From NCBI RefSeq assembly GCF_028583425.1, contig NC_072793.1:64237028-64301027 (forward strand): a stretch of DNA of 64,000 nt. Reading direction: 5' to 3'. The notes under the pieces are model-generated. The model did not search any database. It had not been told where the DNA came from and saw nothing but the letters and a program-made list of their open reading frames with translations. This stretch comes from Eublepharis macularius. Taxonomy: Eukaryota; Chordata; Lepidosauria; Squamata; Eublepharidae. A program made the position numbers and the translations under genes. Position 1 is the stretch's first letter. Each line of letters begins with the position of its first letter. Shown piece by piece: positions 55,195 through 64,000 of this stretch.

Positions 55195-55700
55195 AGGATG
55201 ATCACAATTAATAAATCTTGTGGTAGCAAATTCCATAAATGATACATAATGTGAAATACTTTTGTCTGTTCTGAATCTATGACTACTTGACCTTATAGTA
55301 TTATCCCAAGTTCTAGTTTTAAGGGAGAGTGATCAAATACCTCATGTATAGTTTTATAACCTTCTACCAAATCATCTTCCCCTCACTTGCGTCACCTATT
55401 GTTTCTAAACTACAGAGCCAAAAATGCTTTAGCCTTTCCTTAAAAATGAGTCTCAACCTCATTGGTCATTTTGGCTCTTTTTCTAGGTCTATTATATCTT
55501 CTTTTTGAAGCGAAGCAACCAAAATTGTGCACAGTATTCTCAAAGTGGCCGCACCGTAATCAATACAGACTGCTTTATGATACTGGCACCTTTATTTTCA
55601 GTCTTCCCTGATAATCCCTAGAACAGATTTTACTTTTTTTGTAGCACTTTGACTTGGCTTCCATCAAGTTAAACACCATGAACAGATATCCTTCTGGTTA
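55195..55700 (-). mobile_element. CR1/L3-type LINE 3' region
   Basis: GTAGCAAATTCCATAAAT, CCCAAGTTCTAGTTTTAAGG, TAGCCTTTCCTTAAAAATGA and GTGCACAGTATTCTCAAAG occur in the order of the 12,555-13,000 part of the other copy and extend it. Confidence 0.7.
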
Positions 55701-55729
55701 ATCATGGCCTGTTCATATACCACATGGAA

Positions 55730-56911
55730 GATTCAGAGCACCAGTGTTATCCAAGAAGAACTGTAGTTGGTCTACTGTTCTCACAATCACTTTGCATAGA
55801 AAGGATAGATTGGAGACCTGGTGATAATTGGTCAGATCATTTTTGTCTAGGGAATTTTTTTAAAGTAGTGGGCCAATAACTTTGAGCAGTTGTGGGTAGG
55901 TGCCTTGGGTTAGTGACTTTTTATGATGGACAGCAAGGGCTTATTTATGTGGTCCTTACATGATTTTAGCAGCCAAGATGAGGAAGGATCCAGTGTAAAA
56001 GTAGTTGCCTTTCCAGATGCCAGGATCCTGTTAATATCCATCACTATAACTTGGTCAAAATGATCCATACACAAACCAGATGATGCATGAAGCATTTCTT
56101 CCACCTTGTGTATATTACGGCTGGCATCTAGATCAGAATATACCCATGCAATTTTATCAGCAAAAGAATTGCGTCACAGTTAATTGTCTGTTCCTGAGAC
56201 TGTAAAAGTTCAGATCTAGGACTCAAAAAATGTTGAGATACCTTAAACAATTGGAATGGTCATGAACTAGCTGATATAATGGTTGCAGAGAAATAATGTT
56301 TCTTTGCTGCTATCACCGCTGCTTCTCTCGTACACTTTATCAGATTCAGTGAGAGTTTTCTACCAGCATCTTTCCAGATGTCTTACAGCCCTCTTTAGGT
56401 CACCCAGCTCCATGGAGCTGGCTTCAGGCCCAAGGGCAGGAGAGGTTGACCAGGAGCAATCTTGTCAATAGCTTTGAGGAGCTTCATGTTCCAGTCTCCT
56501 ACAGTAGCCTCAATAGAGTATGTGTTTGGAATTCCCCCAGAGCATTTTATAATCCAGAAAAGTCCATGAGCTTTCGTAGGAGGTCCATTTTAATGAGGGG
56601 AGCTTTTTGCTGAGTATCAGGTCCATATTCACCTTCATTTTCAGTAGATAATGGTCAGACTGCGGTTCAGGCCAAATCTCCAGCCTCAGATCAAAAGTTC
56701 AGTGCAAACGATTTAAGTCCAAGGTATGGCCTCTTTCAAATTCTGAACCCATCAATCACCCAGAGCAATCAGTCTTGGTGTATCCTGAGCCACAACTCAG
56801 AAAGGGTGCTAACTGAAGAACTAGGTGGTCGGTAAATTAGCAAAATACCTAATCTATCCTTAGTTCTCAGCACAATGAGCATACAATCAATGCCAGATAT
56901 AGTTTGTACCA
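55730..56911 (-). mobile_element. Old L2-type LINE (RT start and endonuclease end), left piece
   Basis: The minus strand encodes LTNYHQVSNLSFLCKVIV, then 55910-56104 with LDPSSSWLLKSCKDHINKPL (RT N-terminal part), and further upstream endonuclease motifs DLRLEIWPEPQSDHY and RLGILLIYRPPSSS. The endonuclease resumes at 58,884 beyond the younger L2, so both pieces are one element. Confidence 0.72.
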
Positions 56912-58692
56912 GGAGTCTTCAGAAGTGGAAGGACTCGTTGAGGTCCTTGGTCTCCCTCTCTCAGGGAGACCACCAAATTCTTAATTCAACTATTGGCTGC
57001 GAGGCTTTTGCGAGCTATTTTGCGGGTAAAATCTTGTCCCTTCGCCGTGGCCTGCCACCCACTGTTGATACAGTAAGGGAACTGGAGACCCCTTGGCCGT
57101 CTTCTGGGTCCGTATTAGACCATTTCAGGCTGCTCTCTCAGGACGATGTTGACAGGATCCTGCAGGGGATGAGGCCAACCACCTGTCCTCTGGACCCCTG
57201 CCCATCCTGGCTGGTGAAGGCCAGCTCGGAGGGGCTACGGGACCATCTGGAGGCCATTGTTAACATCTCCCTGAGCTCTGGGGTTTTTCCAGGAGTGTTA
57301 AAGGAGGCGGTAGTGCGGCCCCTCCTGAAAAAACCATCTTTGGACCCCACCGACCCGTCCAGTTACCGCCCAGTGTCGAACCTCCCGTTCCTGGGCAAGG
57401 TGATTGAGCGGGCGGTGGCGGTACAACTGCAGGAATTCCTGAATGATGCTCTAGTCCTGGACCCATTCCAGTCTGGCTTCCGTCCTGGCCATGGGACGGA
57501 GACAGCCTTGGTTGCCCTCACAGACGACCTTCGCAGGCATCTGGATCGAGGCGGGTCAGCGCTGCTTGTGTTACTTGATCTCACAGCAGCGTTTGACACG
57601 GTTGACTATGATTTGTTGGCCAGCCGCCTTGCCGATGTGGGGATTAGGGGGACAGTCTTACAGTGGCTGGTCTCCTTTCTCCAGGGTCGGGGACAGAGGG
57701 TGGCGCTCGGGGGAGATCTATCGCCCCGTCACCCTTTGGTGTGCGGAGTTCCCCAAGGGGCGATACTCTCCCCGATGTTATTTAACATCTATATGCGCCC
57801 CCTCGCCCAGTTGGTGCGGAGGTTTGGGCTGGGTTGTCATCAATACGCGGATGACACCCAACTTTTTCTGTTGATGGACGGCCGGCCAGACACGGCCCCA
57901 GACAATCTGGCCAGAGCTTTGGAGGCTGTGACGGCATGGTTGAAACAGAGCAGGCTGAAATTGAACCCAGTGAAGACGGAGGTCCTGCAGCTGGGACGGG
58001 GGCTGCCAGATGTTGGGATCCAGCTCCCTGCCCTGGATGGGACACCACTGGCAACTTTGCCAGTGGTAAAGAGTCTGGGTGTGTTCCTGGATGCCTCCCT
58101 ATCGATGGAGGCCCAGGTCACGGCGGTTGCCAAGTCTGCATTTTTCCATCTTCGTCAGATCAGGCAACTTGCCCCCTACCTGACGCCCCAGGACCTGGCT
58201 ACAGTGATCCATGCAACGGTCACCTCCAGGCTAGATTACTGTAACTCACTCTACGCTGGGCTACCCCTGGGCCTGATCCGGAAACTACAACTGGTCCAGA
58301 ATGCGGCGGCACGGGTCCTGACTGGTATACCTTACCAGTCACACATCACACCTGTCCTGCGCCAGCTGCACTGGCTTCCAGTTGAATTCCGAATCAGGTT
58401 CAAAGTGTTGGTTCTTACCTTTAAAGCCCTGAGTGGGTTGGGACCGGCATATCTTCGGGACCGCCTCTCCCTGTACGTTCCCCGGAGATCGCTCCGATCA
58501 GCGAATAAATACTTACTTGTGGTCCCCGGCCCTAAGGAAGCCCGCCTCGCTTCAACCAGGGCCAGGGCCTTTTCAGTCCTGGTCCCAGCCTGGTGGAACG
58601 CTCTGTCAATGGAAACCCGGGCCCAGCGGGACATATTATCGTTCCGCCGGGCCTGTAAGACAGAGCTGTTCCGCCAGGCGTTTGGTGATTGA
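56875..58692 (+). CDS. L2-type ORF2 reverse transcriptase, 5'-truncated
   Basis: 605 codons without a stop. RT fingers/palm from about residue 140 to 400 with the YADD box near residue 325, the thumb after it ([10 protein letters not shown]) and the Cys-containing C-terminal end (RRACKTELFRQAFG). A full L2 ORF2 would also have an apurinic-type endonuclease before this, absent here. The ATG at 56,875 is in older host DNA and is not the native start. Probably not translated. Confidence 0.8.
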   Translation: MSIQSMPDIVCTRSLQKWKDSLRSLVSLSQGDHQILNSTIGCEAFASYFAGKILSLRRGLPPTVDTVRELETPWPSSGSVLDHFRLLSQDDVDRILQGMRPTTCPLDPCPSWLVKASSEGLRDHLEAIVNISLSSGVFPGVLKEAVVRPLLKKPSLDPTDPSSYRPVSNLPFLGKVIERAVAVQLQEFLNDALVLDPFQSGFRPGHGTETALVALTDDLRRHLDRGGSALLVLLDLTAAFDTVDYDLLASRLADVGIRGTVLQWLVSFLQGRGQRVALGGDLSPRHPLVCGVPQGAILSPMLFNIYMRPLAQLVRRFGLGCHQYADDTQLFLLMDGRPDTAPDNLARALEAVTAWLKQSRLKLNPVKTEVLQLGRGLPDVGIQLPALDGTPLATLPVVKSLGVFLDASLSMEAQVTAVAKSAFFHLRQIRQLAPYLTPQDLATVIHATVTSRLDYCNSLYAGLPLGLIRKLQLVQNAAARVLTGIPYQSHITPVLRQLHWLPVEFRIRFKVLVLTFKALSGLGPAYLRDRLSLYVPRRSLRSANKYLLVVPGPKEARLASTRARAFSVLVPAWWNALSMETRAQRDILSFRRACKTELFRQAFGD

Positions 58693-58883
58693 AGGGGGCG
58701 GTGCCATGTCGGCCTCCCACCTTTGGGGTGGGGAAGGTTCTCCCCACCACTGCACCTTGTTAATTTGTTTTATTATTTGTATATTGATTTTAGTTTTTGT
58801 TTTTATCAATTTTAACTGTTCACCGCCCAGAGCCCCTGGGGATGGGCGGTATATAAATTGAATAAATAAAATAAATAAATAAT
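56912..58883 (+). mobile_element. Younger L2-type LINE, 5'-truncated, with an open reverse-transcriptase frame
   Basis: Continuous open frame to 58,692 (stop TGA at 58690-58692), then a 191-bp 3' UTR ending GGGATGGGCGGTATATAAAT and AATAAAT repeats. The first residues of the frame before about 56,912 come from the host sequence. Motifs: YRPVSNLPFLGKVIER, SGFRPGHGTETAL, LLDLTAAFDTVDYD, GVPQGAILSPMLFNIYM, catalytic YADD (HQYADDTQLF), [48 protein letters not shown]. Endonuclease is missing. The frame is intact, so insertion is recent relative to the others. Confidence 0.9.
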
Positions 58884-58965
58884 AGCAACTCTCCTTCCCA
58901 GCCACCTGTGCTGGGTCGGTGAAGGACCAAGTAACCAGGTGGAATGAGTTGGGAATTTACTTGGT
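58884..58965 (-). mobile_element. Old L2-type LINE endonuclease, right piece
   Basis: The minus strand reads LIPPGYLVLHRPSTGGWEGE, the L2 endonuclease segment PPGY...HRP, which precedes in protein order the part at 56,700-56,911. Confidence 0.65.
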
Positions 58966-59039
58966 TGGATCACATTTTTTAAATAAGTATTATGTTCACA
59001 ATTTCCAATCTTCCATAAAAGAATCTGGTTTACTTATTC

Positions 59040-59330
59040 ACTCATTTAATTTTTAGTCCCTCTTTCTCACAGAGAGTGAAGGTGGATTATACAATTTAAA
59101 ACAATGCAATAAGAACAGTATAATTAGAACAAACCATGCAATCAAACTGGATTTTATAAAGTAGAGAACAATGCAATAAAAACAGTAAACCCATATAATA
59201 AAACAGAAGTACAAAAATAGAGAACAGTGTAGTGAAACAGTATAATATATAGAACAAACAATGCAATAAAATGGATTATAAAATTAGAGAAAAATGTAAT
59301 AACATGGTATATTTTGGTAGATCAACAATT
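59040..59330 (-). mobile_element. LINE/SINE 3' tail, antisense
   Basis: TAGTCCCTCTTTCTCACAGAG...AGGTGGATTATACAAT is the inverse of the tail at 48,270-48,345. It is followed by repeats of ACAATGCAATAAAAACAGTA. Confidence 0.55.
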
Positions 59331-59334
59331 TCAC

Positions 59335-59870
59335 ACTTGACTTCTTTAAGAATTCTCAGGTGAGTGCCATTTGGACCTGGTAATGAGTTAATTTTTAATT
59401 TCTCAATTGGCTCTACAACTTCATCTGTTGTCATCTGTAGTTGAATTAGAAGCCCTCTCTCATTTTTTAAAGCTGTTCAGGCAAGGGATCTATCCAACAT
59501 CTTCCATTATGAAGACTCATCAAAAAGAATATATTCAGACTTTGCAACAGTCCTATTTTCTCTAATAGTTCAACCTTCCAGTTTCCTGCTTTGGATATAG
59601 TTTTAATTATTTCATTGTTTGATTTCATATTTTTAGCAACATATACCTCAAATTCTTTTCTTCATGTGCCTTTTTGCCATCTTGCATTAATTAGATTTGC
59701 CAGAATTTATAATCTTTTTGTTCTCAGAGGGCAAAACTTCCTTTTTAAAAAGGAATTCTATTGCCTTTCATAGATTCTTTAACTCTGCACATAAACCATT
59801 CTGTGTTCCTTTTGGACTAGTTCATTAATTTTGTATCCCTCTGTGGACTGGACCCAGTAGTAGATTTCTG
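59335..59870 (-). mobile_element. CR1/L3-type LINE, segment between endonuclease and RT
   Basis: CTTCTTTAAGAATTCTCAGGT, GCCATTTGGACCTGGTAATG, GTTTCCTGCTTTGGATATAG and CCTTTCATAGATTCTTTAAC follow the complement of the CR1/L3 ORF2 inter-domain region. Many indels. Confidence 0.6.
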
Positions 59871-61049
59871 TTAACAGAATGGGAGGCTTCTAACAGTAGC
59901 ATATAAACAACTATCAGAAAATTGGCTGGTCCATGTGTGAATTATAAAGCCAAGCCACTGACAAGGTAGGGTGTCCCCCTACTTAGAGAACTGGATTGGA
60001 CTTTAGAAAAATATGAATTTGTAAATTAACCACACAAACCTCTTTAAAAAACTAAGCCTAGTGAGGACAACATGTGATCCTAAAGGTATAGCTTGTTGAG
60101 AATAGCTGAGAATCAGTTAAGGAGGGAGAGGGGGCTCAAGCTTATAGAGGAGGGGAAGATTTTGAAGCACAGAATTTCCAAATTGTTTTCTTATCCTATA
60201 ATTATTCTTCTTGAGTTCCCAGCATATCAATAGATCTAATCCTCATCATTGTCAAATCTTTGAAAACTGAAATCCAGAGACTGGTGCCATGAACAAACCT
60301 GAAAAACACCCTACATTTCAATCTGAAATATTTTTTAAAAGTGCATTAGGGGGTTATCCCCCCCGACCCCCAAAAAAATAGAAGCAGTGCATGTAGCTTT
60401 AGGAAACCAATGCTCTCAGTAGCTGTTTCTAGGCAAACGTAACAGTGCTGCCAGCCTTCAAGCCTTGGTTTTGGTCAGTAAAGGGCAGGTGGATGGAACA
60501 GGGCCCTTTCCAGGGCTGTTTTGGCCTTTGGGGGAGCTGTCAATAGAAGGGAAAAGAAAAAATAATGTGAGGAGGGGGATATGGTGGAGAATAAATTTCC
60601 CCAGCAAGTTTTGCATGTTTCCCAATAAGCAGCACTGTGCAGAGTTTTCTCAGGAACAAGTTGCCCAGTGGAAGGAAGGAGGGAGCCGAGCTGCTTTTCT
60701 GAAATTCCAAACATACTTCTTGGGACATTTAGAAACTGCAGACAACATGGCTGATACAAAGTAAACAATTATTTTAAAAATCTCTGACTGCTCTTTGCTG
60801 GTTAGATGCTGCCATCTGCTGGTCAGTTGAAGAGCTTTTAAACTGATTTCTAAATTAACTATCATCGTATATCTTTTGTATTGTGTCTACATATTATTTA
60901 ATTTGTTCACATTAGGTCCTTTGCTCTTGCTATTATATAAATTGATTTTTAATATGTATTTGGTATCTCTATTATGCAAGACCAGCTCATAAGATTTTAA
61001 TTGAAGACTTAACTAAATATTGAAGTGTTGAGCATTTTATTGTTAAATT
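59871..61049. other. Intergenic DNA, nothing recognised
   Basis: Frames near 60,465-60,865 on both strands overlap and have no family resemblance. No gene is called. Confidence 0.4.
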
Positions 61050-62207
61050 GATGGATTGAGGGCTAGTGGGATTGTATATTACTGTTGTATGGAAAGATTG
61101 TTAGCAGCTTGCAGGAGACAAAGGAGACTGGCCAAAGTCAAGAGAATGGCTAAAGGTACAAGGAAAGGCAAACTTGAACTCTGCTCTGAAGATGAAATAG
61201 AATTAATAGAAGAAAAGGTCTTACCCTCACTTTCACAGCAATTTCAGGCCCTAGTGACGGAGTTGGAGAGATCCAGAAAGAGGTTTTGGAATTGGCAACA
61301 CAGCTCCAGAAAACAGATGAAAAATTACAATAAATATTTTCTGAAATTAGAAAGGGTATACAAAACGTAAAGACTGAGGTCTCAACTGGATTGCAAGAAA
61401 TAACAAAAAAAATGAGGAAAACAAGCAAAGTATCCAAGAAATTAAAGAACAACATAAAGAACTGAAGGAGTCACAAGACCAAATTGAAGCATTGCAAGCA
61501 CAACAGTCATCGTCCCTAACAGATGCTGATCAAAGAATAGAGATGTTAGAAATCCAACTTAGGAGTAAAAAATTGAGATTTCTTGGTATCTCAGAAACTT
61601 AAGAATGAATTTTGAAAGCTGCTTCAGAATTACATGAAAGTTCAAGGAGACTTTCCAGAGACTGAACAAATCTTCAGGATCAGTTCCAAATACACAATTC
61701 AACATAAACTCCCAAGAGATATATTAGTCACTTTCTCACATAAGAAAACAAAGGACACCATTCTTCAACAACACAGAAAAGAACCATTGAAAGTAGAAGG
61801 GAAAGAAATACAAATATTTCAAGATCTACCACCAAAAACAATTAAAAAATGAAAAGAATTTGGGACCCTAACAAAAGTTTTGCAACAGAAAGAAATAAGA
61901 TACCATTGGAAAATCCCTTGTGGATTGGAAATATTCTTCAGTCAAGGCAAAAAAACAGTAACATCAGCTGCAGAAGCTGATGTTACAAGATTTGGAATTG
62001 GAGAAAATGGATCAAATATCGAGCTCGGACAACACAAATTCTCCAACTAGAGAGAAAGAAGGAACAATAAGTAAACAGAATCAGAAAAAGAAAGTTTAGA
62101 ATAATCTCAGTCAATGTGAATGGATTAAATTTCTCCTCCAAAAGATCAAGAACTTTAAATCAACTGAAGAAACTAAAAGCAGACATTATATGCACTCAAG
62201 AAACTCA
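61050..62207 (+). pseudogene. L1-type LINE: ORF1 remnant and start of ORF2
   Basis: Plus strand, several frames: a basic, coiled-coil-like stretch (61,056-61,600), then KLPRDILVTFSHKKTKDTIL and KVEGKEIQIFQDLPPKTIKK (61,634-61,852), the L1 ORF1 RNA-binding end. At 62,098 ORF2 begins with IISVNVNGLNFSSKRSRTLN and LKKLKADIICTQETH, the L1 endonuclease N-terminus with its Asn and Glu active-site residues. Stops and shifts throughout. Confidence 0.85.
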
Positions 62208-62860
62208 TATTATTATTTATTCATTCATGCATTTATTTATTATATTATATTTTTAACCCACCCTCCCCACAAGCAACATAAAAACAATAATCGCAGCATA
62301 AAAACATCAATCAATACAATCATTCCAAGACAGGCAGTCCTGCACTCCTGCCCATCAGCATACCAAAAAGGGGAGGTAGTAGCGGACAGATAGAATATTG
62401 TACCCCTTTTCGGGGCAGCCAACAGTGGACTCTCCATAACCCCTCATAGAAGGAGACCAGTGGAAGGCTCGGCAATGACAGACTAAAATTAGCCTCCACC
62501 ATATGCCTGGCAGAACCTCTCTGTCTTACAGGCCCGCCTAAATGATATAAGATCATGGCAGGCCTGAGTGTCCTCAGACAGAGAGTTCTACCAGGTTGGG
62601 GCCAGGACTGGAAAGGACTGGGCCCTGGTAGAGGCCAGCCAAGCCTCCCTAGGGCCAGGGACCACCAGTAGATGTTTTCCGGTTGAACGAAGCGCTCTCT
62701 GGGGCACATACGGGGAAAGACGGTCCCTTAGGTATGCTGGTCCCATTCCATTTAGGGCTTTATAGGTCAGAACCAACACCTTGAACCGGATCCGGAATTC
62801 TACTGGGAACCAGTGAAGCTGCTGCAACGTAGGCGTAATGTGTGTCCTACATGATGCTTC
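62208..62860 (-). mobile_element. L2-type LINE 3' fragment inserted in the L1
   Basis: The minus strand reads TPTLQQLHWFPVEFRIRFKV, YKALNGMGPAYLRDRLSPYV and VVPGPREAWLASTRA, the L2 C-terminus, then a 3' UTR ending in TTATTTATTCATTCATG. It interrupts the L1 endonuclease right after QETH. It resembles the 41,938 copy. Confidence 0.8.
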
Positions 62861-64000
62861 AGTTAGGACACGCACAGCAGAAGACCAAAGAACACTTATT
62901 GAATTGTAAAAAATTGGGCAAGATCTACACATCATCATCGCAACTGAAGAAAAATGGTGTGGCTATATATCTCAATAGTCAATGCTTGGAAATTCTCCAC
63001 GAACTGAAAGATGAGGTTGGAAGATATATGGCCTTAAAAATAGGGCTCTTTGATAGACAAATATGAACATTGGTCTCATATGCACCAAACAATGGCCAAA
63101 AGAAATTTTATGATTCTTCAAGAAATTATTAGACTTTCAAGGAGAGACTTTAATTTTCAGAAACATGAATGGAATCTTGGACTGCAAAATTGACAGATCA
63201 ACAAAGTTGGGAAGAAACCTCACAAAGTGTGTATTCAACTATATGTCAGCCCTGGAAGTAGAAGATGCTTGGAGATGGCTACATAAAAAGGAAAGAGAGT
63301 ACACATTTTTCTCAGACAGGCATCAAACATACTCCAGAATAGATGTTGGATATTCAAGAGCCTTCTGAGGTAGACAAAGCAGAAATTCATCCAAGGATCA
63401 TAGCAGACCATAATCCAATAGAGACAGTATGTCAAACAGGAAATAGGAAAGAAGATGGAGACGGGATGAAACCATATTGCTACAGGATGACATATTGTAA
63501 AAATGTAGGGAAGAATTGCCTGGCTATTTTAGAATAAATACTACAAAGGACAATAACAATTTGAGAAGCCGGGAAAGCCTACATAAGAGGAACACTGATG
63601 GCAATAGCTTCCAAAAAGAAGCAAGTTAAGTTTGAAGTAAAAGACAATTTAATCCCAAAATTGAAAACATTGGAACAAGACCATAAAAGAACAAGGGATA
63701 AAGGAAAATAAGAAATCAAGCTGCTAAAGAATCAATTAGATCTACTGGAGGCAGAAGAAATTCAGAAAAAAATGAAATACCTAACCAAAGACATTTTGAA
63801 GGTGCAAATAGACCTGGAAGATATTTATTACAAATCCTTTGAGGATATATTGGCTATACCTTTGCAAAAAGTGATGAGCGAGATACAAAGCAAAAAGATC
63901 TTACCACGGATCTGGCAAGAAGCTAATATTGCTTTAATACATAAAGAGGGAAACAATTCATTAATACCACAATCATACAGGCCTATCTCTTTATTGAATG
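62861..64000 (+). pseudogene. L1-type LINE ORF2 continuation, runs off the window
   Basis: Resumes with LKKNGVAIYLNSQCLEILHE (endonuclease) in one frame, later YSRIDVGYSRAF near the endonuclease end, then IQKKMKYLTKDILKVQ and the RT start IWQEANIALIHKEGNNSLIP, QSYRPISLLN at 63,910-64,000. Multiple frames and stops; a dead copy. The rest of RT lies beyond the right edge. Confidence 0.85.

Noticed and set aside
47530..64000. A second host gene 3' of SFXN1 (HRH2 follows SFXN1 in mammals)
   Set aside because: No open frame with seven hydrophobic segments or receptor motifs is present. All long frames here are LINE-derived, so any neighbour lies beyond the window.
1..64000. CRISPR array, bacterial defence island or other prokaryotic system
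   Set aside because: There are no regularly spaced short direct repeats with unique spacers, no prokaryotic operons or ribosome-binding sites, and a clear spliced vertebrate gene.

Overview
The window is vertebrate nuclear DNA, most likely from a squamate reptile (lizard). The evidence is one intron-rich host gene, SFXN1, set in a dense mix of reptile-type repeats: L2-, CR1/L3- and L1-like LINEs, 5S-rRNA-derived SINEs, hAT-type non-autonomous elements, a Helentron remnant, short palindromic elements and a young chromodomain Ty3/gypsy retrotransposon. I see no bacterial, plasmid or phage content, no CRISPR array and no tRNA or intact rRNA gene. Which lizard lineage it is cannot be read from the sequence alone.

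Layout. 1-530 is plain intergenic DNA. 530-9790 is a GC-rich block: two minisatellite arrays in the same orientation (about 560-1560 and 8575-9720) around a spacer. A 6,675-bp Ty3/gypsy chromovirus (1638-8312, minus strand, 407-bp LTRs, GCCGG target duplication) is inserted in that spacer. 9,990-10,271 is a CpG-rich stretch ending in a good splice donor and is the best candidate for the SFXN1 promoter and non-coding exon 1. 10,272-27,196 would be intron 1; it holds a CR1/L3 fragment, an antisense L1 split by a palindrome-rich hAT element, a Helentron remnant, several L2-type fragments and SINEs.

27,211-47,529 carries the complete SFXN1 coding sequence in ten coding exons. All junctions are GT-AG and in phase, giving 322 residues plus a stop codon. 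The protein is a mitochondrial inner-membrane sideroflexin (serine carrier feeding one-carbon metabolism). Its introns carry further 5S SINEs, a hAT element interrupted by an L2, and inverted dispersed repeats.

47,530-64,000 is the 3' flank. It includes the putative 3' UTR, CR1/L3 fragments, an old antisense L2 into which a younger sense L2 with a 605-codon open reverse-transcriptase frame has jumped, and a degenerate L1 running off the right edge that is itself interrupted by an antisense L2.

No new multi-gene system is visible. The most interesting items are the young Ty3/gypsy element (possible self-primed reverse transcription, short gag-pol overlap in the -1 frame, unrecognised N-terminal gag extension), the dimeric minisatellite next to the SFXN1 promoter, a hAT element built from long perfect palindromes, and several clean nested insertions.
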